Assembly: GCA_029881255.1 (NCBI GenBank)
Contig: JAOUMY010000007.1
Location: 145,265-209,264, forward strand
Direction: 5' to 3'
From: Gammaproteobacteria bacterium
GTDB lineage: Bacteria; Pseudomonadota; Gammaproteobacteria; S012-40
Length of the DNA stretch: 64,000 bases
The position numbers were made by a program, and so were the translations under genes. Position 1 is the stretch's first letter. Every line of letters starts with the position of its first letter. Below the pieces are notes generated by a model. It worked only from the letters and a program-made list of their open reading frames with translations. It was not told where the DNA came from and made no database searches. Shown here piece after piece: positions 50,937 to 61,211 of the stretch.

Positions 50937-52625
50937 ATGTTGAAAATGATTGCAAAAAAGGGGGTATCTTCGGGCTTTCTCGTTTCATTATTTGTATTGT
51001 TACTCGTTCTATTTGTTCGCGTTACAAGAGGTTTGGATCTTTCTGATGAAATGCAGTACTACGGTGAAATAAAAGGGCTACTTGAATCGGGGAAATTGTT
51101 TAGCAACGACCTTTTTTTTCAGCAATCGGTATACGTCTTATTTTATCCAGCATTTTACATATATCATTTAGTGTTTGGCTTTGAAGGGCTGGTTTTTTTT
51201 GGTCGACTCTTAATGTCTACATTAACCATAGTCGTTTTTTTCTTTGCCTATAATAAATTGGTTTCGTTGAAATTTTCAAGATGGGCGGCAGGTATCACAG
51301 CACTGTCGCTAAGCTTTGCCATACCTTTTCATGGCGTCTTTGCACTTAGTTATAACACGGTAAGTCAGGTTGTTTGGATAATCTTTGCGCTTAAATATTT
51401 TGAGTGGAAACGAGGCGGCGAGATATCATTTGCAATAGTTACCATCGTCATAGCTTTTGCTCACCCTACGTCAGCTCTGGTAATGTCAGCCCTGATTATA
51501 GGGCGTTATGCGGTAGAGAAACAGTTTAAAGCAATTGGTAAAGTGCTTTTAGTTTTTTTAGGCGGAATATTCGTCGCTTTAACGGTTGTCTTGTATTTTG
51601 CGAGCCTGCAAGACTATTTTGACTCACTGTCGTTCTCAAGTGGTTACGGAGTTGGTGAGACGTTTTTTTCAAATACATACCAACAGGTTGTTCTAGTCGG
51701 GATCTACCTATTGTTTGGACTTTTGTCGATTATTTGGCGGAGAATTCAGTGGCTCAATTACCCAATGACCGCCATGTTGTTACTGGTGATGGCAATAATT
51801 TCGTCAGTGACAGGGCTCTTAAATGGGGCATATGCCATAAGGGTGGTATATGTTTTGTCGGTGTTAAGTGCGTTCGCGTATGCGTGGTCACTGTCAAATA
51901 CAAAGACGGATGATGGAGAATATCGTAGTAAGATTCAATGGTTGGTGGTTTTGTTGCTCACGTATTTGACCACGTTAGGCATAACGAGTGGAAACGGAAT
52001 AGGGCAATCAACAGGCGCATTTATGGTCGGGTTGCCAATTTTGCTAGGATTGGCCGTTACTCTCGCGAGGGAAAAGCAAGGAAATGAAAATTTCACAATC
52101 CCACATGTAGGTGGCGTTGTCCTCGTATGTATTTTGTTTGTTGTTAATTGGAGCATTTATCCTTATAGAGAAAGTTCGTGGTGGCACGCGAATAAGTCAA
52201 TTGATTCGGTTCGCGAATACAAATTTATCAACTCGACTGAAGAAAGAGTGGAGTTTATTACCGGCATGCAAAAGTTGTTAGGCCCTAACGTACATTCGAA
52301 GCGGACGCTGTTAGTAAGTGAATATCCGGCACTATACTCTATTCTAGATACGAAGACCGAGACGTGTATGTTATATATGCACTCTCTAACCTCAGATAAG
52401 TCGGAAGATATTTTGCTTGATTGCCTGAGCAAAAAATCCCCAGAAATTATCGTCGACATTTTATCAAATAGGAGTATAGCGAAAAGAGACTCAAGAATTA
52501 AAGTAACGTTGAAAAGCTATTATCAACAGCTTGGTTTTCAGTGTGTGACTAAGTCAATCGACGTACTAACAGGTCGCGATTCCAATGAGCATCTGGATAT
52601 TTCGATATGCCAAAAGGGCGTTTAA
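50937..52625 (+). CDS. Polytopic membrane protein, putative GT-C type glycosyltransferase
   Basis: 562 residues from ATG 50937 (or TTG 50934). About ten or more membrane helices, starting with VSLFVLLLVLFVRVTRGLDLSDEMQYYGEIK: the acidic residues after the first helix (LDLSDEMQYY) resemble the catalytic D/E of GT39/ArnT-like enzymes. The last 150 residues are soluble and face one side (NWSIYPYRESSWWH..., SLTSDKSEDILLDC). It probably uses a lipid-linked sugar on the periplasmic side, such as one made by the GtrB/GtrA pair upstream (inference). No name is secure. Confidence 0.55.
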   Translation: MLKMIAKKGVSSGFLVSLFVLLLVLFVRVTRGLDLSDEMQYYGEIKGLLESGKLFSNDLFFQQSVYVLFYPAFYIYHLVFGFEGLVFFGRLLMSTLTIVVFFFAYNKLVSLKFSRWAAGITALSLSFAIPFHGVFALSYNTVSQVVWIIFALKYFEWKRGGEISFAIVTIVIAFAHPTSALVMSALIIGRYAVEKQFKAIGKVLLVFLGGIFVALTVVLYFASLQDYFDSLSFSSGYGVGETFFSNTYQQVVLVGIYLLFGLLSIIWRRIQWLNYPMTAMLLLVMAIISSVTGLLNGAYAIRVVYVLSVLSAFAYAWSLSNTKTDDGEYRSKIQWLVVLLLTYLTTLGITSGNGIGQSTGAFMVGLPILLGLAVTLAREKQGNENFTIPHVGGVVLVCILFVVNWSIYPYRESSWWHANKSIDSVREYKFINSTEERVEFITGMQKLLGPNVHSKRTLLVSEYPALYSILDTKTETCMLYMHSLTSDKSEDILLDCLSKKSPEIIVDILSNRSIAKRDSRIKVTLKSYYQQLGFQCVTKSIDVLTGRDSNEHLDISICQKGV

Positions 52626-52690
52626 TAAATACAATAATTAAGTTTTCTTAGGGTTAGACAGTCTGAATATATCACTTTGGAGGTTATAGA

Positions 52691-53155
52691 ATGAGCTATG
52701 TGCATCCTCTGGCAGATGTGCAGAGTACAAATATCGGTGAAGGCACGCGTATTTGGCAGTTTTGTGTGATTTTCGCTGGGGCGACAATTGGGCGGGATTG
52801 CAATATATGCGCTCATGTCTTGATAGAAAATGAAGTTTTAGTCGGTGATAATGTTACGGTTAAAAGCGGTGTTCAACTCTGGGATGGGGTGTATATTGAG
52901 AATAATGTTTTCATTGGGCCAAATGTTACTTTTACGAATGATAGTTTTCCGCGCTCCAAGGTCTATACAAAACCGATTATCGAAACGAGAATAAAAACTG
53001 GTGCTTCAATTGGTGCGAACGCAACAATATTGCCGGGAGTAACGGTAGGCGAAGGAGCGATGGTCGGTGCTGGTGCGGTTGTAACAAAAGATGTACCTGC
53101 TAATGCCGTTGTTGTAGGAAATCCAGCAATAATTATGAAGAAATATGAATATTAG
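52691..53155 (+). CDS. fdtC: Hexapeptide-repeat N-acetyltransferase (FdtC/WbpD-like)
   Basis: 154 residues with left-handed beta-helix repeats: [63 protein letters not shown], and [44 protein letters not shown]. This subfamily N-acetylates the 3-amino group of dTDP-3-amino-3,6-dideoxyhexose. The next two genes encode the ketoisomerase and aminotransferase, which together complete a dTDP-Fuc3NAc or dTDP-Qui3NAc pathway. GGAGG upstream at the right distance. Confidence 0.8.
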   Translation: MSYVHPLADVQSTNIGEGTRIWQFCVIFAGATIGRDCNICAHVLIENEVLVGDNVTVKSGVQLWDGVYIENNVFIGPNVTFTNDSFPRSKVYTKPIIETRIKTGASIGANATILPGVTVGEGAMVGAGAVVTKDVPANAVVVGNPAIIMKKYEY

Positions 53156-53567
53156 CAAATGCAAAATGGTTGAACTTCCGAAAATTTCAGACCCTCGTGG
53201 AAATCTGACCTTTATTGAGGGGGGGAATCATGTTCCTTTTAATATTAAGAGAGTTTATTACTTGTATGATGTACCCGGAGGGGCCGAGCGCGGTGGTCAT
53301 GCGCATAAGGAGTTGAGCCAGTTGATTATCGCAATGTCGGGTAGTTTTGATGTATTAATCGATGATGGCAAAGAGAAACAGCGATTCCATCTAAACAGAT
53401 CCTACCAAGGTCTATATATATGTCCGATGATATGGAGGGAGCTTGATAATTTCTCATCAGGTTCAGTATGTATGGTACTTGCCTCTAACTATTATGACGA
53501 GTCAGATTATTATCGCGATTACAAAACCTTTTTAGCGGCGGCCAAAAGTGAATATACCATTTATTGA
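53145..53567 (+). CDS. fdtA: dTDP-4-keto-6-deoxyglucose 3,4-ketoisomerase (FdtA/QdtA)
   Basis: 140 residues, cupin fold of the WxcM-like C-terminal family: [70 protein letters not shown] and the following QLI form the metal/substrate region. It converts dTDP-4-keto-6-deoxyglucose into the 3-keto sugar. Whether the product is the galacto (Fdt) or gluco (Qdt) form cannot be told from sequence by eye. Overlaps fdtC by 11 bases and fdtB by 20 bases. Confidence 0.85.
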   Translation: MNISKCKMVELPKISDPRGNLTFIEGGNHVPFNIKRVYYLYDVPGGAERGGHAHKELSQLIIAMSGSFDVLIDDGKEKQRFHLNRSYQGLYICPMIWRELDNFSSGSVCMVLASNYYDESDYYRDYKTFLAAAKSEYTIY

Positions 53568-54657
53568 TATTCGTAGTTCGTATTTTGAATTGAAGGAAGA
53601 AATTGACGAGGCCGTTAAGAGAGTATTTGACTCTGGATGGTACATTCTGGGAGAGGAAGTTGATGCCTTCGAAGCTGAGTTTTCCCAATATACAGAGACA
53701 GAGCATTGTATCTCTGTAGCGAATGGATTAGACGCGTTACACCTTGCGTTGCTAGCAATGGGAGTTGGGCCTGGTGATGAGGTGATAGTGCCGAGTCATA
53801 CATATATAGCCACATGGTTAGCGGTAAGTCAGTGTGGGGCGACACCGGTTCCAGTGGAGCCAAAGATAGATACTTACAATATTGATCCAACAAGTGTTGA
53901 GAGTGCTATTACCGAGCGCACTAAGGTTATTTTACCTGTACATCTGTATGGCCAACCGGTAGATCTCGATCCTATTTTGGAGATTGCAAGAAAATACCGT
54001 CTTAGAGTACTTGAGGACAGCGCACAAGCCCACGGTGCGCGATATAAAGAACGCCGTATTGGAGGTCATGGGGACGCAGTAGCTTGGAGTTTTTATCCCG
54101 GAAAGAATTTGGGTGCATTTGGAGATGGCGGTGCTGTCACAACAAATAACGCGGAAATCGCAGATAGAATTCGAGTTTTGCGTAATTATGGTTCTAGAGA
54201 AAAATATATAAATGAAGTGCAGGGGTTTAATAGTCGTCTTGATCCACTTCAGGCAGCGGTATTGCGTGTGAAGCTTTCTTATCTTGATGAATGGAATAGG
54301 GTTCGCTCTTCAATTGCTGGAAGATACTTAGGTAGTTTAAAGGGGACTGGAGTCGTTCTTCCATTCAATGAAAAGTGGGCAGAATCGGTTTGGCATTTAT
54401 TCGTAGTACGAAGTGAAAATCGCGGACGGCTTAAAGATTGTCTATCGGAGGCGGGTATTGGAACATTAATTCACTATCCAGTTCCTCCTCATCTTCAAAC
54501 GGCATATAAAAATCTTGGATTTGAAAAGGGGCGATTTCCGATAGCGGAGCAAATCGCAGATCAGGTGTTGAGTTTGCCAATTGGCCCACATTTAACGGAG
54601 TATGACTCACAACAAGTGATTGACGTATTGTTGCACACAGACCTGAATGATGAGTGA
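53548..54657 (+). CDS. fdtB: DegT/DnrJ/EryC1-family sugar aminotransferase (FdtB/QdtB)
   Basis: 369 residues, GTG start. PLP-dependent: [76 protein letters not shown] with the Schiff-base Lys, and [27 protein letters not shown]. Such enzymes aminate dTDP-3-keto-6-deoxyhexose at C3. With FdtA and FdtC it makes a dTDP-3-acetamido-3,6-dideoxyhexose. The first two enzymes of the pathway (RmlA, RmlB) are only debris in this locus, so the precursor must come from elsewhere. Confidence 0.88.
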   Translation: MNIPFIDIRSSYFELKEEIDEAVKRVFDSGWYILGEEVDAFEAEFSQYTETEHCISVANGLDALHLALLAMGVGPGDEVIVPSHTYIATWLAVSQCGATPVPVEPKIDTYNIDPTSVESAITERTKVILPVHLYGQPVDLDPILEIARKYRLRVLEDSAQAHGARYKERRIGGHGDAVAWSFYPGKNLGAFGDGGAVTTNNAEIADRIRVLRNYGSREKYINEVQGFNSRLDPLQAAVLRVKLSYLDEWNRVRSSIAGRYLGSLKGTGVVLPFNEKWAESVWHLFVVRSENRGRLKDCLSEAGIGTLIHYPVPPHLQTAYKNLGFEKGRFPIAEQIADQVLSLPIGPHLTEYDSQQVIDVLLHTDLNDE

Positions 54658-56170
54658 CTCTGAGAAATCCTATAGGCGGATATTGAAAAGCTCTTCGATT
54701 ATAGGCGGGGCGTCGGTTGTAAATATAGCTATGGGTATGATACGTACGAAAGTATTGGCTATTTTACTGGGACCCACTGGGGTTGGACTTGTAGGATTGT
54801 TAACCGCGGTTATGTCTACTGCAATTGCAGTTGCATCTATGGGAATAGGTGTTTCCGGCGCTAGGAAAATTGCCGAAGCAAATAGTAGTGAGAATCATAT
54901 GGAGTTGGCGCTTGCACGGAAAACTATTTTTTGGAGTGCGCTTTTTCTCGCGACCGTTGGTGGCCTTGTGATTTGGTTTTTGGCCGATGTTCTTGCAATT
55001 TTTGTATTAGGGGATTCCAAATACTCATGGGAAATCTCCTGGCTTGCATTAGGCGTAGCGTTTTCTGTTGGAAGTGCTTCCCAAGGAGCTATGCTGCAGG
55101 GGATGCGTCGTGTAGGTGATATCGCGAAAGTTAGTGTATATAGCTCCACACTTAATGCTTTGATCGGTTCAACGTTGCTTTGGTTTTATCGGAATGACGG
55201 ATTAGTTGCATTTATTGTTTTGGCGCCGTTGCTCAATTTTATCCTTGGACACTTATTTGTTGCCCGCTTGCCTCGTTATAGACAATACAAAATAAAATTA
55301 ATTGATTTGTATGTAGAACACAAGGCACTAATGAAGTTAGGGTTTGCCTTCATGGCGGCGGGATTGATAAATACGTTGGTTCAGCTTTGGATTAGAGTTG
55401 AAGTAGAGAGAGGCCTTGGCGTTGAAGCGCTAGGTTATTATCAGGCTGCGTGGATGATTTCTATGCAGTATGTAGGATTTGTGCTTGCTGCGATGGTGGC
55501 AGACTATTATCCCCGTCTTTCAGGAGTGATTACGAATAAGTCAACGGCTACTAAAGTAGTTAATGAACAAACAGAGGTGGCCTTGCTTCTAAGTGCACCA
55601 ATATTTATTGCTATGATGGGTTTGGCTCCTTGGGCGATTTCGATTTTGTATTCGTCTACGTTTATGCCCGCTGTTGATGTATTGCGGTGGCAGATTCTAG
55701 GGGATGTTCTCAAGGTGGCTAGTTGGCCACTCGGCTTTGTACTATTAGCTGCCGGGGATGGGAAGTCCTTTTTCTGGACTGAAGCTCTAGTGTTGTCGTT
55801 AATGGGAGGACTGGTTGCGGGATTTGTAGAAGTAGGGGGCTTAAATATTACAGGAATAGCTTTTTTGGCGTGTTATGTATTTTATTTGCCTCTAGTCTAC
55901 TTTTTGGCTAAACGACGTATTGATTTTAGATGGACAGGTACCGTTATTCGATTAGTAGTAGTCACTTTTGTGCTTTGTGCGAGTGTTGCCTTGCTTTGTC
56001 AGTATACGAACTGGGGTATAGTGGTCTCCTTAGTCGTTTCTACTATATTTGGGGTTTATAGTTTAGGCCGCATCGCTCACGTTAGCAATATGGGAGGTCC
56101 TGTGGGAAAAATAGGGAGCATAGCACGTGCAATAACAAATAAGATGGGATTGCGTAGTGAGCGATTGTGA
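54647..56170 (+). CDS. wzx: O-antigen/polysaccharide flippase Wzx
   Basis: 507 residues, about 12-14 membrane helices, MATE/MOP-flippase (PST) family: [42 protein letters not shown] at the start is the typical Wzx motif, and the middle has [30 protein letters not shown]. It would flip the undecaprenyl-linked repeat unit to the periplasmic face. Overlaps fdtB and is followed by GT2 with overlap, so fully coupled. The C-terminal tail is cytoplasmic. Confidence 0.88.
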   Translation: MMSDSEKSYRRILKSSSIIGGASVVNIAMGMIRTKVLAILLGPTGVGLVGLLTAVMSTAIAVASMGIGVSGARKIAEANSSENHMELALARKTIFWSALFLATVGGLVIWFLADVLAIFVLGDSKYSWEISWLALGVAFSVGSASQGAMLQGMRRVGDIAKVSVYSSTLNALIGSTLLWFYRNDGLVAFIVLAPLLNFILGHLFVARLPRYRQYKIKLIDLYVEHKALMKLGFAFMAAGLINTLVQLWIRVEVERGLGVEALGYYQAAWMISMQYVGFVLAAMVADYYPRLSGVITNKSTATKVVNEQTEVALLLSAPIFIAMMGLAPWAISILYSSTFMPAVDVLRWQILGDVLKVASWPLGFVLLAAGDGKSFFWTEALVLSLMGGLVAGFVEVGGLNITGIAFLACYVFYLPLVYFLAKRRIDFRWTGTVIRLVVVTFVLCASVALLCQYTNWGIVVSLVVSTIFGVYSLGRIAHVSNMGGPVGKIGSIARAITNKMGLRSERL

Positions 56171-57080
56171 GCCAACGTTGCAGGCTGAGGATAAAGCGCG
56201 CATACAAGCTTCTCCGCGACCGGCATTACCATTAGTGAGTGTTTTAGTGCCATCATATAACCATGCAACTTACATAACGCAATGTGTTGAAAGTATTGTC
56301 AAACAGACTTATGGCTTGGTGGAGTTGATAGTAATAGATGATGGATCTTCTGATGGTTCCGTCGAAATATTGAAAGAACTCTGTGAACGGTACGATTTCC
56401 GTTTTGTTGTACAAGAAAACGTCGGTATAGCACGCACATTAAATCGAGGAATAGGTATCGCAAAGGGAAAATATATTTGTATTTGTGCTTCGGATGATTA
56501 TTGGGCACCTAACAAAGTAGAGCATCAGGTGTTACTTATGGAGAACGATCCAAATATGGTAATGTGCTTTACGGGATATTTTGGTGTGGATTCGAACTCA
56601 AATATCATCCTTGATAGAAAAGTCGTGAAAAATGCTGGCAGAAAATTGGATTTCGAGCATGTTCTTATGTATGCGGATCTACCTCCCGCCTCAATAATGA
56701 TGAGGAGTGACGAATTAAGACGAATAGGGGGCTTTGACCCGGGTTTGCATGTTGAGGATTTTGATGTGTGGTTGGGATTGCTGAAAAATGGTGGCTATGC
56801 TGTCGTTTCGGAAAAAAAGCTAGCCTTCTACCGAATGCATGAAAAGAATTTTATTGTTGGAAACCTTGAGTTAGTTAAAGATGAACATTTCTATACAGTA
56901 AAAAAATACCTACCGTTTTCTAGGCGAAGGCTCAGAGTAGTTGCTGAATGGTCGCTGCGTAATGCTGTTATGCTCGCTAGTGTTAATAGAAAAAAGTCAT
57001 TTATGTATTTAAAGCGAGGTCTTTGGCGTTTATGGGATATGCGGATATATAAAACGCTCTGGAAATACTTGGTAAGATGA
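56157..57080 (+). CDS. Family 2 glycosyltransferase
   Basis: 307 residues, GTG start overlapping wzx. GT-A core: LPLVSVLVPSYNHATYITQCVESIVKQTY, VIDDGSSDGSVEIL, KGKYICICASDDYWAPNKVEHQV (the metal-binding ASDD), then GGFDPGLHVEDFDVWLGLL as the acceptor/catalytic base region (VEDFD). It transfers an unknown sugar in repeat-unit assembly at the cytoplasmic face. Donor specificity cannot be predicted here. Overlaps the polymerase gene by 4 bases. Confidence 0.9.
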   Translation: MSDCEPTLQAEDKARIQASPRPALPLVSVLVPSYNHATYITQCVESIVKQTYGLVELIVIDDGSSDGSVEILKELCERYDFRFVVQENVGIARTLNRGIGIAKGKYICICASDDYWAPNKVEHQVLLMENDPNMVMCFTGYFGVDSNSNIILDRKVVKNAGRKLDFEHVLMYADLPPASIMMRSDELRRIGGFDPGLHVEDFDVWLGLLKNGGYAVVSEKKLAFYRMHEKNFIVGNLELVKDEHFYTVKKYLPFSRRRLRVVAEWSLRNAVMLASVNRKKSFMYLKRGLWRLWDMRIYKTLWKYLVR

Positions 57081-58453
57081 AATATCGGTATTTTGTTGTG
57101 TTAACGAGCTTGATATTTGTATGCATATACGGATTGAATATAAGACCATTTTATACGCTTTATGCGTTGGTGTTTGCTTCCCTCGTATTTGCTTTTCTCA
57201 AGCATCGAGTCGTTCTGAAGGCGCTGAAAATTATAAAAATACCACTGATCCTTCTGGTTCTTACGTCTCTTTATGCGTTATTTGTCGACGTCGAGTATTT
57301 TAACTCCAACTCATATGCAGCTTTGTTTTTAAGAATTATAGTTGAGGCTATTCTGCCGTCACTGTTTATTGCGTATATGGCTAGGCACTGGAACATGTCG
57401 TTAATGGATGTGTTAAATAGCCTGGTTTTGTGTGGAGTTGTTCAGTTTCTAATTGCATTGTTAATGCTGAGCGATTTTAATGTAAAAATGTACCTGCTTC
57501 ATGAGTTGCTAGGGATGTCTTACGACAAACTTGTGTTGGGGTCTCCGATTGCACTGTATCGTGGATTTGGTCTTTCTATAAATCACTTGTATGCATTTGC
57601 CTTTGTACAAGGGATATTGGCTGTCCTTTGTCTATTGCTTTTAATTCATTCGACAAAAATGGTTCATAAGGCCTGGTATGTTTTTGCGTTTGTGGGAAAT
57701 CTAGCGTTGATTGTTTTGAACGCGAGAATTGGTTTTTTACCTTTAGGTGTTTTGGCGGCGATTTTGCCGGTAATTATTATTTTTAGATGGAGAATGATAA
57801 ATAAAAAACTGCTGTTAACGGGTGTGTTTTTTATGTTTGTCGTTGCGCCGGCCATTGTTGGGGAGTCAGAAAATCAAACAGGGTTTTCAAAGGCCTTGAA
57901 TAGGGCGCTGGAGGGCCTTGAGGATTCCACCAATGCTATCAGTTCGGGGGAGTCCACGGGGGCATATGCGATGCTGGCAAGGCATTTTCACTTTCCTGAT
58001 GATGAAATGATATGGTTATTTGGGGAGGGGCATAGGCTCTATCCGGGATCAAAATACTATTCAGATGTAGGTTACGTAAGATTTACTTATTTCGGTGGAG
58101 TCTCTTTTTCATTTTTAGCGTACATGACGTTTGCAGTATTTTCTAGCATATTGTTAGTGCTAAGTATTCGTGGCAAGATTTCGATGCATGTTAGTCGAAT
58201 TGAAGGGGGTATCATGCCATGGTTGATGGTCGTTTTTGTAGTTTCGCTATTTGTAGCGCATTTTAAAGGTGAAATATTTTTGCTCAACGATGCGACAAGG
58301 TTATTAGTATTTTTCGTAATGTTATTCGTATTTCGATTTTTAGCGGAATTTCCTCGCTCAAAATCCGCGATTCGGTTGCTACCGTATGAGGGCTCCTTCG
58401 TAGATGGTTCCAAGAAGTTGTTGAGAGTAGAAGTAAAAACGGAGGCGGTTTAA
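57077..58453 (+). CDS. wzy: Putative O-antigen polymerase Wzy
   Basis: 458 residues with about ten membrane helices and one larger soluble loop in the second half (about 265-325: VVGESENQTGFSKALNRALEGLEDSTNAISSGES..., GEGHRLYPGSKYYSDVGYVRFTYFGG). Wzy proteins are poorly conserved; the assignment comes from topology, the periplasmic loop before a VGYVR/FxYxGG-type segment and its place next to wzx and glycosyltransferases. It joins repeat units on the periplasmic side. Confidence 0.65.
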   Translation: MKYRYFVVLTSLIFVCIYGLNIRPFYTLYALVFASLVFAFLKHRVVLKALKIIKIPLILLVLTSLYALFVDVEYFNSNSYAALFLRIIVEAILPSLFIAYMARHWNMSLMDVLNSLVLCGVVQFLIALLMLSDFNVKMYLLHELLGMSYDKLVLGSPIALYRGFGLSINHLYAFAFVQGILAVLCLLLLIHSTKMVHKAWYVFAFVGNLALIVLNARIGFLPLGVLAAILPVIIIFRWRMINKKLLLTGVFFMFVVAPAIVGESENQTGFSKALNRALEGLEDSTNAISSGESTGAYAMLARHFHFPDDEMIWLFGEGHRLYPGSKYYSDVGYVRFTYFGGVSFSFLAYMTFAVFSSILLVLSIRGKISMHVSRIEGGIMPWLMVVFVVSLFVAHFKGEIFLLNDATRLLVFFVMLFVFRFLAEFPRSKSAIRLLPYEGSFVDGSKKLLRVEVKTEAV

Positions 58454-58951
58454 ATGTTTCTTTCAGCAAGGCGCCATTTTGGTAATTTTTTAATTTTACT
58501 CATTCCTAGTTCCTGGTTTGGTCTAAAGCGGGTAGTCCTTAGGTTTATGAAGATCCAACTTGGTCGAGACGTCAAAGTGAATGTAGGTGTTCGTTTTTAC
58601 GGGGACGGTCCCATAAGGATAGGCGATTATAGTTGGATTAGTCCTAATTGCATTTTTTACACCGCTGCCGGATGGGGTGTAGAAATTGGTGAAAATTGTG
58701 ACATAGCACCGGAAGTATGTTTTGTGTGTGGAAGCCACGAAATCGCGTCGTCATCTAGGAGGGCAGGAAAAGGAAAGTCAGGACCTATCGTAGTGGGGAA
58801 TGGTGTTTGGGTTTGCGCAAGATCAACTGTGTTAAGCGCAACGATTGAAGATGGTTCGGTAGTAGCGGCTTCATCCCTAGTTAATAAGGACGTCCAAAGA
58901 AATGCGTTGGTAGGCGGTGTGCCAGCGAGGGTAATACGTACCCTAGAATGA
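58454..58951 (+). CDS. Hexapeptide-repeat acyltransferase
   Basis: 165 residues, ATG directly after the previous stop. LbH fold: GDGPIRIGDYSWISPNCIFYTAAGWGVEIGENCDIAPEVCFVCGSHEIA (His active-site motif GSHE), then GPIVVGNGVWVCARSTVLSATIEDGSVVAASSLVNKDVQRNALVGGVPARVIRTL. Similar to WcaF/maltose-acetyltransferase-like O-acetyltransferases that decorate polysaccharides. The acyl group and sugar are unknown. Confidence 0.85.
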   Translation: MFLSARRHFGNFLILLIPSSWFGLKRVVLRFMKIQLGRDVKVNVGVRFYGDGPIRIGDYSWISPNCIFYTAAGWGVEIGENCDIAPEVCFVCGSHEIASSSRRAGKGKSGPIVVGNGVWVCARSTVLSATIEDGSVVAASSLVNKDVQRNALVGGVPARVIRTLE

Positions 58952-59034
58952 GTCCGCCAGAGAAACATAACAGTCATTATGGGCCTATATTGTAGAGAAT
59001 TGTACCGAATTGATAGAAATTGCCAGGAGAGAGA

Positions 59035-59763
59035 ATGGGTATTAAGCATGAGGTTCGAAAAATATTGTGGAAGCTAGGATATGATTTATCGCGATTTGAG
59101 CCTGGCGGAAATTCGTTGGCGCGAAGAAAAAAACTATTGGAAACATTTGGGATTGATGTTGTTTTCGATGTAGGGGCGAATCGGGGATTTTATGCGCGAG
59201 AGATGCGAACCGCGATAGGGTATTCAGGAAAAATTGTGTCGTTTGAGCCGCTTTCCGGAACTTTCTCTCAGCTACAAAAGACCTCAAGCAATGACAAGAA
59301 TTGGATAGCGGTCAATTGTGCGCTAGGAGATAAAGCAGGGAAGGTGGAAATTAATGTTTCGGACAATACGTACAGCAGTTCATTGTTACCTATGATGAAG
59401 AATCATTTAGACTCTGCGCCGTATTCTAAGTATGTTAGGACCGAAACCGTTGAGGTTAAAACGATTGACGATATATTTGATGATTATTGTTCATCGGAAA
59501 ATAATATATACCTAAAGATAGACTCACAAGGATACGAAGAAAAGATCCTCAAAGGCGCAAAAAATAGGCTTTCTCTTATTGATACAGTACAACTAGAAAT
59601 GTCTTTGGTACCGTTGTATGAGGGAGAGCTTTTATTTGGGGAACTCCACAAATTGCTTACCGAAAAGGGGTATACCCTGGTTTCCTTTGAGGAGGGGTTT
59701 CATAATCCCAAAACCGGGCAGTTACTTCAAGTAGACGGCATATATCATAGATTTAGTGAGTAG
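59035..59763 (+). CDS. FkbM-family methyltransferase
   Basis: 242 residues from ATG 59035 (AGGAGA just upstream). FkbM features: GIDVVFDVGANRGFYAREMRTAIGYSGKIVSFEPLSGTFSQL (SAM site), VNCALGDKAGKVEINVSDNTYSSSLLPM, KIDSQGYEEKILKGAKNRL (the ID-QGYE catalytic region). Members methylate hydroxyl groups of sugars and polyketides, so it probably adds an O-methyl to a sugar of the polymer. After it comes a 257-base gap with no gene. Confidence 0.9.
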   Translation: MGIKHEVRKILWKLGYDLSRFEPGGNSLARRKKLLETFGIDVVFDVGANRGFYAREMRTAIGYSGKIVSFEPLSGTFSQLQKTSSNDKNWIAVNCALGDKAGKVEINVSDNTYSSSLLPMMKNHLDSAPYSKYVRTETVEVKTIDDIFDDYCSSENNIYLKIDSQGYEEKILKGAKNRLSLIDTVQLEMSLVPLYEGELLFGELHKLLTEKGYTLVSFEEGFHNPKTGQLLQVDGIYHRFSE

Positions 59764-60020
59764 TAGGGTGCATTTAGTGCTTTCACAAGACTAAGCGAAA
59801 GGTCGGATTATCTGTAGTAGACGGAGTGACTTACTAGCGTACGCTTGGGTTGATCTGTATAGCGTTATGTAAATATCGGATCGCTTGCTAAAAAGACAGA
59901 GAATAGGGTAAGAGAGAGCCGGAATGTAACGCATTAAAGTGTTGTAAAATTGAGTATAAGATTGTCGACGAAAAGCTGTATGTCTCATGACGAATGCAGA
60001 GAGTCAGCGAGAGGAATACT

Positions 60021-61166
60021 ATGGGTTTGTGGTATGTTTGTGTTGCATTTGATCCGGATACAGTGGCTCGATATAGGGTTACATCAGCGGCGCCAGCGGC
60101 GTTTAACAAAGTACTGGGAGTAGCCAAGGCACTAAAGGAATCTGGATTAGATGTTACTATCGTAAGTTTGTCAATGGCCCGCACTCTTTCGGGTAAAGTC
60201 GTAGTACCTCACACGCGTAAATATAATTCTGTAGAAATTAAATATTGCTTTGCTATAAATCGTAGGATAGTAAAAAATATTGTAGCATCATTCACATTTT
60301 TATTTTGTGTCATAAAAAATAGAAAACAATTCTCCAGTGTAATTTTCTACAATCATCGCCCAGAGTATCTTTTCGGTATGATTCTTTGTCGGCTTTTGGG
60401 AAAAAAAGTAATTTTTGATCTTGAGGACGGGATTAATAAGGAGGACTCTAGGTATCATGTCATTCTCGGTAAATTGCTCATTAAAACCTATCTTTATTTG
60501 GCACAATATCGTTTGTTGACGGTATCAAAAAAGCTTGCAAAAGAGACAGATCACAAATTGGGAGTGGTTTGTTATGGGGCGGTAAGTAAATTTGCAGATA
60601 GCGCACGAAGATTTGGTGATCTTAAGACGACTATACTTTTTGGAGGAGCACTTTATCGGGATACAGGTGTTCCTATGTTTTTGCAGTTTATAGATTATAT
60701 TGCTCGAATTGACGAAATAGATCAACATTTGCATATATACGTTACAGGATTTGGTCCATTTTCGTTAGAAATAGAGAGAAAAGTAGCAAACCTAGAATTT
60801 GTTAGCTTTTTGGGAAATATTACAAATGAAGAATATTTGGAGGTGCTTGCAAAGTGTCAGGTAGCCTTTGTGTTGAAGGAACCAAGGTCAACTATTGGGC
60901 AAACGACGTTTCCTTCGAAGATTGTAGAGCTTTCGGCGCAGGGGCTGCTGATTGTTACAACCCCGGTGAGCGATATTCCTGAACTTTTTAGCGAAGAAGA
61001 GGTGTTCATAGTCGAAACTTCCGTTGAGCTTGAACAGACTGTGCTTCGCATTATGTCAAATAGGGAAGAGGCAGAGAGAATGGCTATGCATTCTTTAGCG
61101 AAGGCACGAAAGCTATTCGGGAGTCGTGCGGTCGGCGACAATATAAGAAAAGTATTCGGGTTATAG
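60021..61166 (+). CDS. GT1/GT4-like glycosyltransferase
   Basis: 381 residues from ATG 60021 (GAGAGGA upstream); an ATG 27 bases earlier is in frame but has no ribosome site. Rossmann-type two-domain (GT-B) layout: first domain with DVTIVSLSMART and IFYNHRPEYLFGMILC, a linker, then TTILFGGALYRDTGVPMFLQFI, and LEFVSFLGNITNEEYLEVLAKCQVAFVLKEPRSTIGQTTFPSKIVELSAQGLLIVTTPVSDIPELF, which is the GT4 donor-sugar region (E of the E-x7-E motif varies). Sugar donor unknown. AT-rich. Confidence 0.75.
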   Translation: MGLWYVCVAFDPDTVARYRVTSAAPAAFNKVLGVAKALKESGLDVTIVSLSMARTLSGKVVVPHTRKYNSVEIKYCFAINRRIVKNIVASFTFLFCVIKNRKQFSSVIFYNHRPEYLFGMILCRLLGKKVIFDLEDGINKEDSRYHVILGKLLIKTYLYLAQYRLLTVSKKLAKETDHKLGVVCYGAVSKFADSARRFGDLKTTILFGGALYRDTGVPMFLQFIDYIARIDEIDQHLHIYVTGFGPFSLEIERKVANLEFVSFLGNITNEEYLEVLAKCQVAFVLKEPRSTIGQTTFPSKIVELSAQGLLIVTTPVSDIPELFSEEEVFIVETSVELEQTVLRIMSNREEAERMAMHSLAKARKLFGSRAVGDNIRKVFGL

Positions 61167-61211
61167 TGTGAAATCGCGTCTGTTAAATAAGAGGAAAATA
61201 TTGAGTTATAT

